DNA of 64,000 nt, taken from Hufsiella ginkgonis (GTDB lineage Bacteria; Bacteroidota; Bacteroidia; Sphingobacteriales; Sphingobacteriaceae). Under the pieces are notes generated by a model that saw only the letters and a program-made list of their open reading frames with translations, had not been told where the DNA came from and made no database searches. Of the stretch, positions 55,223 through 64,000 are shown in pieces. The stretch spans positions 1,364,001 through 1,428,000 of the forward strand of contig NZ_WVHS01000001.1 in the NCBI RefSeq assembly GCF_009834915.1, written 5' to 3'. Every line of letters begins with the position of its first letter. The stretch's first letter is position 1. The position numbers and the translations under genes are program-made.

Positions 55223-57640
55223 ATGGGACATAATTTGAAAGCGATTTATCGCAACATGCTGAAAAACAAGCTGTATACGTTTTTTAACGTGGCGGGTATG
55301 GCGGTGGCGTTTGCGTGCAGCATACTCTTGTTTTTATCGGTTTACCAGGATTTTTCGTTCGACAAGTTTCACGTAAACGGGGATAAGATCTATAAGGTCT
55401 ACAGTTTTTCGAACGCCGCCAACGGGCCCGAACTGAGCGAAGTGATGGCTTACCCGGCCGGTCCGGCGTTAAAAGCCGACAATATCGGGATCACCAAATT
55501 TACACGTGTGCGTTACGGCGGCGGCAAAATTCGCTATAAGGCCAAGGAGCTGGAGCTTACCACGGTGCTGGTGGATCCCGATTTCCTCCGGATGTTCTCC
55601 TTCAGGATATTACAAGGGAACCGGGTGAACCCCTTGGCCGATTTGGGGAAGGTAGTGCTGAGCGCAAATGATGCGGCAAGCCTTTTCGGCAGCGAAGACC
55701 CGGTGGGCAAGACCGTAGAGACGGAGATCAGCGGCACCTGGAAGAGCCTGGAGGTATCGGCGGTGATCGAAAATCCGCCGGTTAATTCTTCCATCCAGTT
55801 TGGTGCCCTGGCACGTACCGAAACTCATGGCCATTACCCGGCTATTAAAGACGAATGGAATAACCAGCATCACCCGGTGTATGTGCAGCTGGCCGAAAAT
55901 ACCACCCAAGAATCGACGGAAAACAGGCTCCGTTCTTTCGTTAAAACACATATGCCGCCAAACATCGGACTAATGAAGGCGCGTGGCTACCGGGCCGATG
56001 CTAAAGGCGACTTTTCGGGCTTGAAATTATTGCCGCTTGCCGATGTGCACTTTAACCCGGAGATAGGCACCGGCGACCGGGTGAACCGCTCTTTCCTCTA
56101 CATCCTGGTACTTACCGGTGTGGTGGTCCTTGTGATCGCCTGTTTCAATTTCATCAATCTCAGCATCGGGCTTTCTTTTACACGTACCAGGGAAATGGGC
56201 GTGCGTAAATGCCTGGGCGCAGGTAAGGCCAATATATGGACGCTGGTTTGGGGCGAGGGCTTTGTTACTACCCTGGTTGCTATGGTGATCGGGGTGGCTG
56301 CCGCGGTACTGCTCATTCCATCGTTTAACCAGCTGTTCGTGGCGAAGCTGGAAACTTCGCTGTTATATGATCCGGTGATAGGGCTGTTACTCCCGGGCAT
56401 CCTGTTGTTTGTTTCGCTGTTTGCGGGAAGCTACCCGGCACTGGCCATGACGAAACTTAAGGTGGTGGAAGTATTAAAAGGCAAAATCGCGCTAAAAACC
56501 AACGGGTTGTTTCGAAATACGCTGGTGGCGTTCCAGTTCATTATCGCGTGTGTGCTCATCAGCACCACCATGGTGATCTACCGGCAGTTCCGGCATTTAC
56601 GGTCGGCGCCGCTTGGCTATACTACCACGTCTATGATCAGCATCCCGGTTTACGATCAATCTAAAGGAAAGGAACTTATCCGGACGATGCGCCTGCAGCT
56701 AGCGTCGCAACCCGCTATCGTGAGCGTTTCCGGTTCTTCCTTTAACCTGGGGATCGGCAAAGACCGCAACACCGGGAAGTGGTCGTCCAACTTCGGCTAT
56801 AAAGGCAAAGTGGTGCGCACCAACTGGATGGAAGCGGATTACGACTTCCTGAAAACGCTTACTATCAAGCAGGTAGAAGGACGGGATTTTTCTTCTGCCT
56901 ACGCATCCGATTCCGTCAATGCGGTGATCGTTACCGAAAGTATGGCCAAACAGCTCACAGACGGGCACGCGGTAGGAATGGAATTTTTCGCCGATTCCGC
57001 TCAAGCGAAACTGCATATAGTGGGCGTGATCCCCGATTTTCACCTCTATTCGATGTTCGAAGATAAGGAGCCGATCTCGATCATGCTGAAGCATGAAGAG
57101 TCGATGGCTTACATCCTGGTAAAGGTAAACACCACCAATCCCGCCGCCACCATGGAGCTGGTAAAAAAGACCTACGCAAAGCTCGAGCCCGGCAAAGAGT
57201 TTAAGGGCTCGTTTGTAACAGAGAATATCGAGCGGTGGTACGCCAAAGAGAAGCGGTTGTCGCGGCTGTTCTCCATCGCCGCCGGCGTGGCCATCGTGCT
57301 CTCCTGTATGGGCCTGTTTGGTATCAGCCTGATCGTGGTGCGGCAGCGGCTTAAGGAGATCGGTGTGCGGAAGGTGCTTGGCGCTTCTGTTTCGCGCATC
57401 GCCGCCATGATCTCGAAAGACTTTTTAAAACCGGTGCTGCTGGCCATCGTGATCTCTGTGCCGCTTTCCTGGCTGATATTGAACAAATGGCTGCAGGATT
57501 TTTCGTACCGCATCACCATCGGCTGGTGGATGTTTGTATACATGGGCATGGCTGCGCTCCTCATCGCCCTGGCCACCGTAAGTTTCCAGGCGATAAAAGC
57601 GGCTTTGGCAAACCCGGTAAAGAGTTTAAAGACGGAATAA
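55223..57640 (+). CDS. MacB/FtsX-type ABC permease (3)
   Basis: 805 aa. MGHNLKAIYRNMLKNKLYTFFNV start; FtsX signatures TREMGVRKCLGAG and LKEIGVRKVLGAS; tail ALANPVKSLKTE. It is closer to permease 5 (60629) than to 1, 2 or 4 in the SFTR/GMRK context of the first signature, suggesting two sub-lineages in the array. Intergenic distance to permease 2 only 43 bases. Confidence 0.95.
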   Translation: MGHNLKAIYRNMLKNKLYTFFNVAGMAVAFACSILLFLSVYQDFSFDKFHVNGDKIYKVYSFSNAANGPELSEVMAYPAGPALKADNIGITKFTRVRYGGGKIRYKAKELELTTVLVDPDFLRMFSFRILQGNRVNPLADLGKVVLSANDAASLFGSEDPVGKTVETEISGTWKSLEVSAVIENPPVNSSIQFGALARTETHGHYPAIKDEWNNQHHPVYVQLAENTTQESTENRLRSFVKTHMPPNIGLMKARGYRADAKGDFSGLKLLPLADVHFNPEIGTGDRVNRSFLYILVLTGVVVLVIACFNFINLSIGLSFTRTREMGVRKCLGAGKANIWTLVWGEGFVTTLVAMVIGVAAAVLLIPSFNQLFVAKLETSLLYDPVIGLLLPGILLFVSLFAGSYPALAMTKLKVVEVLKGKIALKTNGLFRNTLVAFQFIIACVLISTTMVIYRQFRHLRSAPLGYTTTSMISIPVYDQSKGKELIRTMRLQLASQPAIVSVSGSSFNLGIGKDRNTGKWSSNFGYKGKVVRTNWMEADYDFLKTLTIKQVEGRDFSSAYASDSVNAVIVTESMAKQLTDGHAVGMEFFADSAQAKLHIVGVIPDFHLYSMFEDKEPISIMLKHEESMAYILVKVNTTNPAATMELVKKTYAKLEPGKEFKGSFVTENIERWYAKEKRLSRLFSIAAGVAIVLSCMGLFGISLIVVRQRLKEIGVRKVLGASVSRIAAMISKDFLKPVLLAIVISVPLSWLILNKWLQDFSYRITIGWWMFVYMGMAALLIALATVSFQAIKAALANPVKSLKTE

Positions 57641-57792
57641 CAAGAGGGTTTGACGTGCGACGTTTGATGTTGTACGTCCCCCCGGGGGAGCCCAGGAAGC
57701 AGTTGACAGGAAATAAGACCAATAAAAATAAATGCGAACCAGGCCGACGTTAAACGTCCGTCGCCGAACCTTCAACCAATAAACCCGAAATC

Positions 57793-60150
57793 ATGCTCAA
57801 AAACTATCTCAAAGTAGCTTTTCGTAATCTCTGGAAAAAGAAAGGCTTCTCTTTTATCAATATTACGGGTCTTTCTATCGGGATGGCCAGCGCGGTACTT
57901 ATCCTGTTGTGGATTTACAGCGAGATCAGCTTTGACCAGTTTCACGAAAAAAGCGAGCGCATTTACCAGATGTACAACCGCTCGGTATTTGATGGAAAGC
58001 TCTGGTGCTGGGGCACTACTCCAAAACCGATGGGCGCTGCGCTGCGGAAAGACTATCCACAGGTAGAGAACGCAGCCAGGGTAACGCAGGGTACGTTCCT
58101 TACCTCCGTGGGAGAGAAACACCTGAACAGTTCGGGGTACCTCACCGATCCGGACTTCCTGAAGATCTTCAGCTTCCCGCTGCTTAAGGGCGATGCGGCC
58201 AGGGCCCTTGGCAAAGCAGGCTCGATCGTGATCACCGAGAAACTGGCGCAAAAGCTATTCGGTGAGGCGGATGCGTTCGGAAAAGTGATCCGTATAGACA
58301 GCATCGCCCAGTTTACGGTTACCGGCATAATGAAGGACCTGCCTGCCAATACCCGTTTCGATTTCGAATTCCTGCTCCCCTGGTCGTACATGAAGACCAT
58401 CGGCTGGGACGATAACTACTGGGGTAACAATTCGGTGCAAACTTACGTGCTTTTAAAGCCCGGCGTAACCGAGGCCATGGCTAACAATAGGTTTAGGAAC
58501 ATTACCAAATCGCACTCTGACACAAAAGACATCGAGGTGTTCGTGCACCCGATCACCAAGTGGCGCCTGTATTCTAAGTTCGAGAACGGCCAGATCGTTG
58601 GCGGGAGGATCGGGGTGGTGCGGCTGTTCGGTATTATCGCCGGCTTTATCCTGCTGATCGCCTGCATCAATTTTATGAACCTGAGCACGGCACGGAGCGA
58701 AAAACGGGCAAAAGAAGTAGGGATCCGTAAAGTAGTGGGCGCACAAAAAGGACTGCTGGTATCGCAGTTCCTGGGCGAATCGATACTGATCTCGCTCCTG
58801 GCCGGGATGGTGGCGATGATCATTGTACAGCTAAGCCTTTCGGGATTCAACGAGCTTACCGACAAGCATTTATCCATTCCATATGGTAGCGTGTTATTCT
58901 GGCTGGCGAGCCTGGTGTTCGTCATGCTGACCGGCATTATCGCGGGCAGCTACCCTGCGTTTTACCTGTCGGCCTACAAACCGGTAAGCGTGCTGAAGGG
59001 TACTTTTAAAGCCGCCCATGCGCTGGTTACGCCGAGAAAAATATTGGTGGTGATGCAATTTACTTTCGCTATCGGGCTTATTATCTGCACCATTATCGTT
59101 AACCAGCAGATCCGGTATGCCCAGGCCCGGGAAACCGGCTACAAAAAAGATAACCTGGTGTACACCTTTATCCAGGGCGATGTAGAGAAGCATTATACGG
59201 CGATCAGCAACGAACTGCTGAATAGCGGCGCGGTAACCTCCATCACCAAAACCAGTGCGCCTATTACCCAAAAATGGAGTGATAGCTGGGGCTATAGCTG
59301 GAAAGGAAAAGATCCCAATGCGAAACTGGACTTCTGTATTTATAACGTCGACGGCAATTTTGCGAAGACCACCGGGTTACGCATCCTGCGCGGGAGGGAC
59401 ATAGATGTAAAAACCTACCCTACCGACTCGAATGCCATGTTGCTGAACGAGGCCGCGGTTAAGATCATGGGTTTTAAGGACCCTATCGGGCAAACCGTTA
59501 CTAATGGCGACGACGGTAAATGGCATGTAGTTGGCGTAATACCCGATTTTATCCTTTCATCGCCTTACGAGCCGGTATCGCCCATGATCGTGCAGGGACC
59601 GAAAGCCTGGTTCAACGTGATCCATCTCAGGCTGAACAGCGCACGCGCTACCAGCGATAACCTCGCTAAGACCGAAGCCATTTTTAAGAAGTACAACCCG
59701 GATTACCCGCCCGCGTTTAAGTTCGTAGACGATGAATACGGTCATAAGTTCGCCGAAGAAAAACGTATCGGGACACTTTCAGGCCTTTTCGCCGGCCTCA
59801 CCATTGTTATTTCATGTCTTGGCCTTTTTGCCCTGGCCACGTATATGGCAGAGAACCGGATCAAAGAGATCGGTGTGCGGAAGGTATTGGGAGCCTCGGT
59901 TTCCAGCATTACTACGCTGCTCTCCACCGATTTTCTCAAGCTCGTATGCATTTCCTTCGTGGTGGCCGTTCCGCTTGCCTGGTGGGGCATGCATACCTGG
60001 CTGCAGTCATATACTTACCGGGTGCCGATCAGCATCTGGGTGTTCGCAGTAACGGGCGTGATCTCGGTGTTCATCGCAGTAGCCACCATCAGCTACCAGG
60101 CGATAAAGGCGGCAATAGCGAACCCGGTGAAGAGTTTGAGAACAGAGTAG
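57793..60150 (+). CDS. MacB/FtsX-type ABC permease (4)
   Basis: 785 aa. MLKNYLKVAFRNLWKKKGFSFINI start; signatures AKEVGIRKVVGAQ and IKEIGVRKVLGAS; tail IANPVKSLRTE. Eight helices. A 152-base gap with acgtttgacgt-type repeats precedes it. Confidence 0.95.
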   Translation: MLKNYLKVAFRNLWKKKGFSFINITGLSIGMASAVLILLWIYSEISFDQFHEKSERIYQMYNRSVFDGKLWCWGTTPKPMGAALRKDYPQVENAARVTQGTFLTSVGEKHLNSSGYLTDPDFLKIFSFPLLKGDAARALGKAGSIVITEKLAQKLFGEADAFGKVIRIDSIAQFTVTGIMKDLPANTRFDFEFLLPWSYMKTIGWDDNYWGNNSVQTYVLLKPGVTEAMANNRFRNITKSHSDTKDIEVFVHPITKWRLYSKFENGQIVGGRIGVVRLFGIIAGFILLIACINFMNLSTARSEKRAKEVGIRKVVGAQKGLLVSQFLGESILISLLAGMVAMIIVQLSLSGFNELTDKHLSIPYGSVLFWLASLVFVMLTGIIAGSYPAFYLSAYKPVSVLKGTFKAAHALVTPRKILVVMQFTFAIGLIICTIIVNQQIRYAQARETGYKKDNLVYTFIQGDVEKHYTAISNELLNSGAVTSITKTSAPITQKWSDSWGYSWKGKDPNAKLDFCIYNVDGNFAKTTGLRILRGRDIDVKTYPTDSNAMLLNEAAVKIMGFKDPIGQTVTNGDDGKWHVVGVIPDFILSSPYEPVSPMIVQGPKAWFNVIHLRLNSARATSDNLAKTEAIFKKYNPDYPPAFKFVDDEYGHKFAEEKRIGTLSGLFAGLTIVISCLGLFALATYMAENRIKEIGVRKVLGASVSSITTLLSTDFLKLVCISFVVAVPLAWWGMHTWLQSYTYRVPISIWVFAVTGVISVFIAVATISYQAIKAAIANPVKSLRTE

Positions 60151-60288
60151 GGAACGTGAGACGTTGGACCTTTACGTTGCCCCAGGTGGCCATAGTGTAG
60201 TGAATAGGACAAAAACCAGTGAACATAAGTACAATTAAGCAGCACATCCCATGTCGAACTGTTAACGTCCAACCTTAAGCAAACAGTT

Positions 60289-60636
60289 ATGATCAAGAAT
60301 TATTTCAAAATTGCGTTCCGTAACCTGGTTAAGTACAAGTTTATTTCCGGCATCAACCTGTTTGGCTTAACGGTGGGCCTTACGTGCTGCCTGCTCATAA
60401 TCGCTTATATTGTCAACGAGCTGAGTTACGACAAGTACAACGATAATGCCGGTAACATTTACCGGTTGGAGCGTACCTTCTTAAACCCTGGCACCCATGC
60501 GAAATCGTTGGAGCTCGGCGCCGTTGCGCCACCATTCGCGCAGTTCCTGCTCAATGATTTTAAGGAGATCAAAGGACTTACCAGGATGCTGCCTGCGAAT
60601 AGAATAATAATTTTAACCAGTACAGGTCATGTTTAA
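60289..60636 (+). pseudogene. Remnant of an FtsX-type permease (N-terminus only)
   Basis: 115 codons. The start MIKNYFKIAFRNLVKYKFISGINL, TM1 and the first part of the periplasmic domain (YDKYNDNAGNIYRLERTF) match the array permeases, then the match stops at RMLPANR and the frame runs into the leader of the next gene, overlapping its start by 8 bases. About 690 codons and an intergenic spacer appear to have been deleted. It would make a non-functional fragment. Confidence 0.85.
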
Positions 60637-63040
60637 AAACTATATCAAAACATCATTAAGAAATCTCTGGAAACGTAAGCTGTTTACTTCCATTCATATC
60701 ATCGGGCTTGGCGTTGCTTTCGGGGCGGCTATTTTGCTGTTCATTGTAGCCGCCAACCAGCTTACGTTCGATGATTTCCACATCAATAAACAAACCATCC
60801 ACCTGCTCTCCCTGGAGCAGCACCGCGCACAAAAAACGGATTTTTCCGATAACATGCCGGTGCCCATGGCTCCGGCGGTAAAACGGGAACTGAGCGGCGT
60901 AACGGCCGTTACCCGGGTAATGGGTGGCATGGTGGCGTCGCGGCAGGGAAGTAAGGAGCTGGACCTCGGCATCAACTACGTGGATCCGTCTTTTTTGCAG
61001 ATGTTCAGCTTCCCGCTGATCAGCGGGAACACCAGGCTGGCGCTGAGCGGCCCTGAGCAGGTGGTGCTAACGGAAAATGCCTCGCAAAAGCTGTTCGGCA
61101 CCACGGCAACCCTGGGAAAACCGGTACAGTTGAATGCCGACGGCGTGTGGAAAACGTTCGTGGTGTCGGGGATTTTAAAGGATCTTCCTAACAATTCGAG
61201 CATCCGGTTTGATGTACTGGTGCGTTTCGAAAATGCGGGTAACTATCGCAGCAACGCAGATCAATGGGGAAATTTGAACCATAACGTATTCGTGCAGCTT
61301 AGGGAAGATATGAACCCGCAACGTTTTGAACAAAGCAGCCACGCATTTATCAACAAATACTTCGCCGAAGATATTAACACTTTAACACGTGACGGCGGTA
61401 AGCCGGGGCCTGATGGCCAGGTGATCAGCCTGCGGCTCATCTCTCTTCCCGACATGCACTTTAATAAGACCACCAGCATCGGCAATGCTACGAGCATCGT
61501 TTTTCCATGGCTTCTTATCGTGCTCAGCATCTTTATCCTGTTTATCGCCAGCACCAATTTTATCAACCTGTCGCTGGCCGGATCGTTCACCCGCTCGCGG
61601 GAGATCGGGATGCGTAAAACCCTGGGCGCCGGGCGCGCACAGATCCTTACCCAGTTGTGGGGCGAAGCGCTTATCACCTGCCTGTTTGCGCTGACGCTGG
61701 GCGGTCTTCTTGCACAGGTACTGCTCGGCTACTTTAACGCCGAAATGCGGTCGGTGCTCACCTTCTCTGTTTTGTTTTCGCCCAAGGTGCTTGCCTGGTT
61801 CCTGGTGCTTTTTTTAGCCGTTACCGCTTTCGCGGGAGGTTACCCGGCTGCTGTAATGTCGAAATTCAATACCATCCTTACGCTCAAAGGCGGGTTGAAA
61901 ATGAATTCGAAGAACAAGCTGCGCAACGTGCTTATCAGCACCCAGTTCGTGATCGCCATTTTGCTGATCACTTCTACCTTCATTATCAGCTCGCAGATGC
62001 GTTACCTGCGCAGCAAGCCGCTGGGTTATAACAAAACGCAGGTGATCAGCATCCCGGTTGGCACCGGGCCCGACGGCGAAAGCGTGTTGAAGCTCATGCG
62101 TGCAAAGCTGGCGGCAGTTCCCGGCGTGCTCGCTGTTTCGGGCACCGATAACAACCTGGGACGCGGAAAGGACGGTTCCTCCCGTACGTCTGTGATAGGT
62201 TTCGACTACCACAACCGCGAGATTAAAACACACTGGCAGCGGGTAGACTACGATTATCTCGAAACACTTGACATCCCGCTGCTCGCCGGCCGCGATTTCA
62301 GCCGCGACTTTGACGATAGTGCCTCCGTGCTCATCAACGAGAAAATGGCGCAGCAGATAGGCGGGAAAAACCAGGTAGGGACGCTGCTTCCCATCGGCGA
62401 CGGTCATAACCTGGTGGTGATCGGGGTGGTGAAGGACTTTAACTTCAAGTCGCTGCATAAAGACATCGAGCCGCTTACCATGTCTATCCGCGCGGAAAAC
62501 GCTCCGCAGTACATTTACGTAAAAGTAAAGCCCGACGACCTCGCCGGCTCCATGAAAGCCGTAACCGCTGTATGGAAGGGCGTAAACCCGTCCGCCAAAG
62601 CGGACCCTACTTTCCTCGAAGAAAACACCAACCGGCAGTACCGGAACGAAGAGATGATGACCACCATCTTTACTTCCGGTGCGATATTGACTATCCTGAT
62701 CAGCTGTATGGGCCTGTTTGCCATCGCCTTGTTTATTATGGAGCAGCGTACCAAAGAGATCGGGATCCGTAAGGTGCTGGGCGCCAGCGTGCCGGGCATC
62801 GTGCAGCTGCTGTCGAAAGAATTTGCCAGGATGGTGGCGGTTGCTTTCCTGTTAGCGGCTCCCCTTTCGTGGTGGCTCATGAACCTATGGCTGCAAAACT
62901 TCGCTTACCGCATACATCCGCAATGGTGGATGCTGCTTACCGGCGGCGCTATCGTGATGGCGGTTGCCATGTTAACCGTGGGTGTACAGGCGGTAAGAGC
63001 GGCACTGGCGAACCCGGTAAGGAGTTTGAAAACTGAATAA
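60629..63040 (+). CDS. MacB/FtsX-type ABC permease (5)
   Basis: 803 aa. MFKNYIKTSLRNLWKRKLFTSIHI start; signatures SREIGMRKTLGAG and TKEIGIRKVLGAS; tail LANPVRSLKTE. Intact eight-helix layout. Its start is overlapped by the preceding remnant, so its original upstream spacer (with its promoter or RBS) was partly lost. Confidence 0.95.
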   Translation: MFKNYIKTSLRNLWKRKLFTSIHIIGLGVAFGAAILLFIVAANQLTFDDFHINKQTIHLLSLEQHRAQKTDFSDNMPVPMAPAVKRELSGVTAVTRVMGGMVASRQGSKELDLGINYVDPSFLQMFSFPLISGNTRLALSGPEQVVLTENASQKLFGTTATLGKPVQLNADGVWKTFVVSGILKDLPNNSSIRFDVLVRFENAGNYRSNADQWGNLNHNVFVQLREDMNPQRFEQSSHAFINKYFAEDINTLTRDGGKPGPDGQVISLRLISLPDMHFNKTTSIGNATSIVFPWLLIVLSIFILFIASTNFINLSLAGSFTRSREIGMRKTLGAGRAQILTQLWGEALITCLFALTLGGLLAQVLLGYFNAEMRSVLTFSVLFSPKVLAWFLVLFLAVTAFAGGYPAAVMSKFNTILTLKGGLKMNSKNKLRNVLISTQFVIAILLITSTFIISSQMRYLRSKPLGYNKTQVISIPVGTGPDGESVLKLMRAKLAAVPGVLAVSGTDNNLGRGKDGSSRTSVIGFDYHNREIKTHWQRVDYDYLETLDIPLLAGRDFSRDFDDSASVLINEKMAQQIGGKNQVGTLLPIGDGHNLVVIGVVKDFNFKSLHKDIEPLTMSIRAENAPQYIYVKVKPDDLAGSMKAVTAVWKGVNPSAKADPTFLEENTNRQYRNEEMMTTIFTSGAILTILISCMGLFAIALFIMEQRTKEIGIRKVLGASVPGIVQLLSKEFARMVAVAFLLAAPLSWWLMNLWLQNFAYRIHPQWWMLLTGGAIVMAVAMLTVGVQAVRAALANPVRSLKTE

Positions 63041-63152
63041 GGAAACGTTTTACGTTCCTGCCATTGCTTTAAAAAATTGATACCATAAAATTAACCGGAA
63101 CCAACTAATACGTTTAACCTCCTGCGTTTAACGTCCGATAAAATATACCGTT

Positions 63153-64000
63153 ATGCTAAAAAACTATATCAAGATCGCTTTTCGTAACCTGGTTAAGAAT
63201 TCGACCTTCTCCGTTATCAACATCGTGGGCCTTACGGCCGGAACACTTTGCTGTCTTTACATTCTTATTTATGTGAAAGACCAGTACAGCTATGACCAGC
63301 ATCACGCGAAAGCGGGCAGCATTTTTCGCATCACTTCGCTGCTCGCATCAAAAGGCGATACGGGCAACCCGATGGGGACCACCTCGCCGCCTGTTGGTCC
63401 CGCACTTAAAAGAGATTTCCCGGAAGTGGAGCAATACACCAGGATGGTGATCCCGCCCGGTGTAAAAAAGCACCTGTTCAGCTACCGCGATAAGTCTTTT
63501 TATGAAACAGAGGGCGTTTTTGCCGATTCCACCTTCTTCCAGCTATTCGATTATCACTTTGTGTACGGTAATTCCGCGGCGGCTATCCACGACCCGTACA
63601 GCATCGTGCTCACCCGCAAAACCGCCGAAAAACTTTTCGCGGGTAAGAACCCCATCGGTGAAGTGGTGCAGATCGATAATTCTTTCGGTAAACATGGCTT
63701 TAAAGTAACCGGCGTGGTCGACGATCAGCTTGGCAAGTCGCATATCAATGCCAATTTCTTTATGTCTATGAACAGCGGTGGTATTGGTGAGTTTGTGCGA
63801 AATGACAATACCTGGATAGGAAACAATTTCGTATACGCTTACATTCGCCTTGCGCCGACATCGGCCGCGGAAGCATTTACAAAAAAGCTGCCCGCTTTCC
63901 TGGATAAATATGCCGGCGATCAGCTGAGAGCGCAGGGGCGCCGTAAGGTATTAAACCTGCTTCCCGTTCCGGCCATTCATACCTCGCCGGGTTATGGCGC
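63153..64000 (+). CDS. MacB/FtsX-type ABC permease (6), cut by window end
   Basis: Open from ATG 63153 to the end of the window (282 codons). MLKNYIKIAFRNLVKNSTFSV start, TM1 (INIVGLTAGTLCCLYIL) and the first periplasmic domain are seen, with the strand KVTGVVDDQLGKSH. It continues beyond the right edge. Confidence 0.9.
   Translation, partial: MLKNYIKIAFRNLVKNSTFSVINIVGLTAGTLCCLYILIYVKDQYSYDQHHAKAGSIFRITSLLASKGDTGNPMGTTSPPVGPALKRDFPEVEQYTRMVIPPGVKKHLFSYRDKSFYETEGVFADSTFFQLFDYHFVYGNSAAAIHDPYSIVLTRKTAEKLFAGKNPIGEVVQIDNSFGKHGFKVTGVVDDQLGKSHINANFFMSMNSGGIGEFVRNDNTWIGNNFVYAYIRLAPTSAAEAFTKKLPAFLDKYAGDQLRAQGRRKVLNLLPVPAIHTSPGYG

Noticed and set aside
45700-63152. Repeated words in the spacers as a CRISPR array
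   Set aside because: Units are irregular in length and spacing, spread over 18 kb with genes between, and no Cas genes are seen.
49421-64000. Tandem permeases as assembly duplication
   Set aside because: The copies differ clearly in sequence and length (785-824 aa), so they are diverged paralogues, not repeats of one gene.

Overview
The window looks like a chromosomal segment of a Bacteroidota bacterium, most likely a Chitinophagaceae-type soil or plant-polymer degrader. The reasons are the long tandem array of MacB/FtsX-type permeases, TAnnTTTG-type promoters, secreted GH16 and GH29 glycosidases, a CarboxypepD_reg-like domain on a secreted metzincin, a GxxExxY protein and a four-helix-bundle S23-like protein. 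No rRNA, tRNA, CRISPR array or transposase gene was seen.

Region 1 (1-16 kb) is accessory and looks AT-richer than the rest. On the minus strand (7002 down to the left edge) is a tightly packed operon: caspase-like protease, TIR-domain protein, a 756-aa protein resembling a STAND NTPase with an eroded P-loop, a 603-aa protein with possible SPFH/band-7-like repeats and a coiled coil, a DUF4407 membrane protein, and a gene cut by the window edge. This reads as a multi-component defence or programmed-death system. Divergent from it are a small conserved-looking protein, a polytopic membrane protein, a LytS/NarX-type kinase and a LuxR-type response regulator. They lead into a locus that looks like a type VII (ESX/Ess) secretion system: a beta-sandwich-like protein, an 1106-aa EssC/EccC-like FtsK ATPase with a membrane anchor and one intact plus one dead ATPase domain, a 91-aa WXG100-like protein, a protein with a helical N-terminus and a GNAT-like C-terminus, and a 73-aa second WxD-type helical protein. 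A T7SS-like module in a diderm Bacteroidota would be unusual. This locus and the caspase/TIR operon are the best candidates for an undescribed system.

Region 2 (16-29 kb) holds ordinary single genes: HPF/RaiA-like factor, secreted proteins, a PAS-HisKA protein without ATPase domain, a metzincin, DinB, an SMUG-type DNA glycosylase, M28 peptidase and a Cthe_2159-like beta-helix lipoprotein. It ends with a GxxExxY gene bounded by a perfect 36-bp inverted repeat, with a decayed tandem copy of its 5' end.

Region 3 (29-36 kb) is a TetR-controlled efflux operon of the YbhGFSR type (TolC, small ORF, HlyD lipoprotein, two ATPases, two ABC-2 permeases). Near-identical palindromes sit at the same distance from the tetR and tolC start codons.

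Region 4 (36-44 kb) has GH16 and GH29 enzymes, Nudix, YdeI/DUF1905, APC permease, a CBM9-like fragment, SRPBCC, PfkB, DinB and a mercaptopyruvate-type sulfurtransferase.

Region 5 (44-64 kb) is an NtrY/NtrC-like two-component pair facing an efflux operon: HlyD adaptor, LolD/MacB-type ATPase, then a run of about 800-aa FtsX-type permeases. One is a deletion remnant and the last is cut by the window end. A sigma-54-type promoter and a 16-bp palindrome lie between the regulator and the operon. Another four-helix-bundle gene, flanked by inverted repeats, sits inside the operon on the opposite strand.
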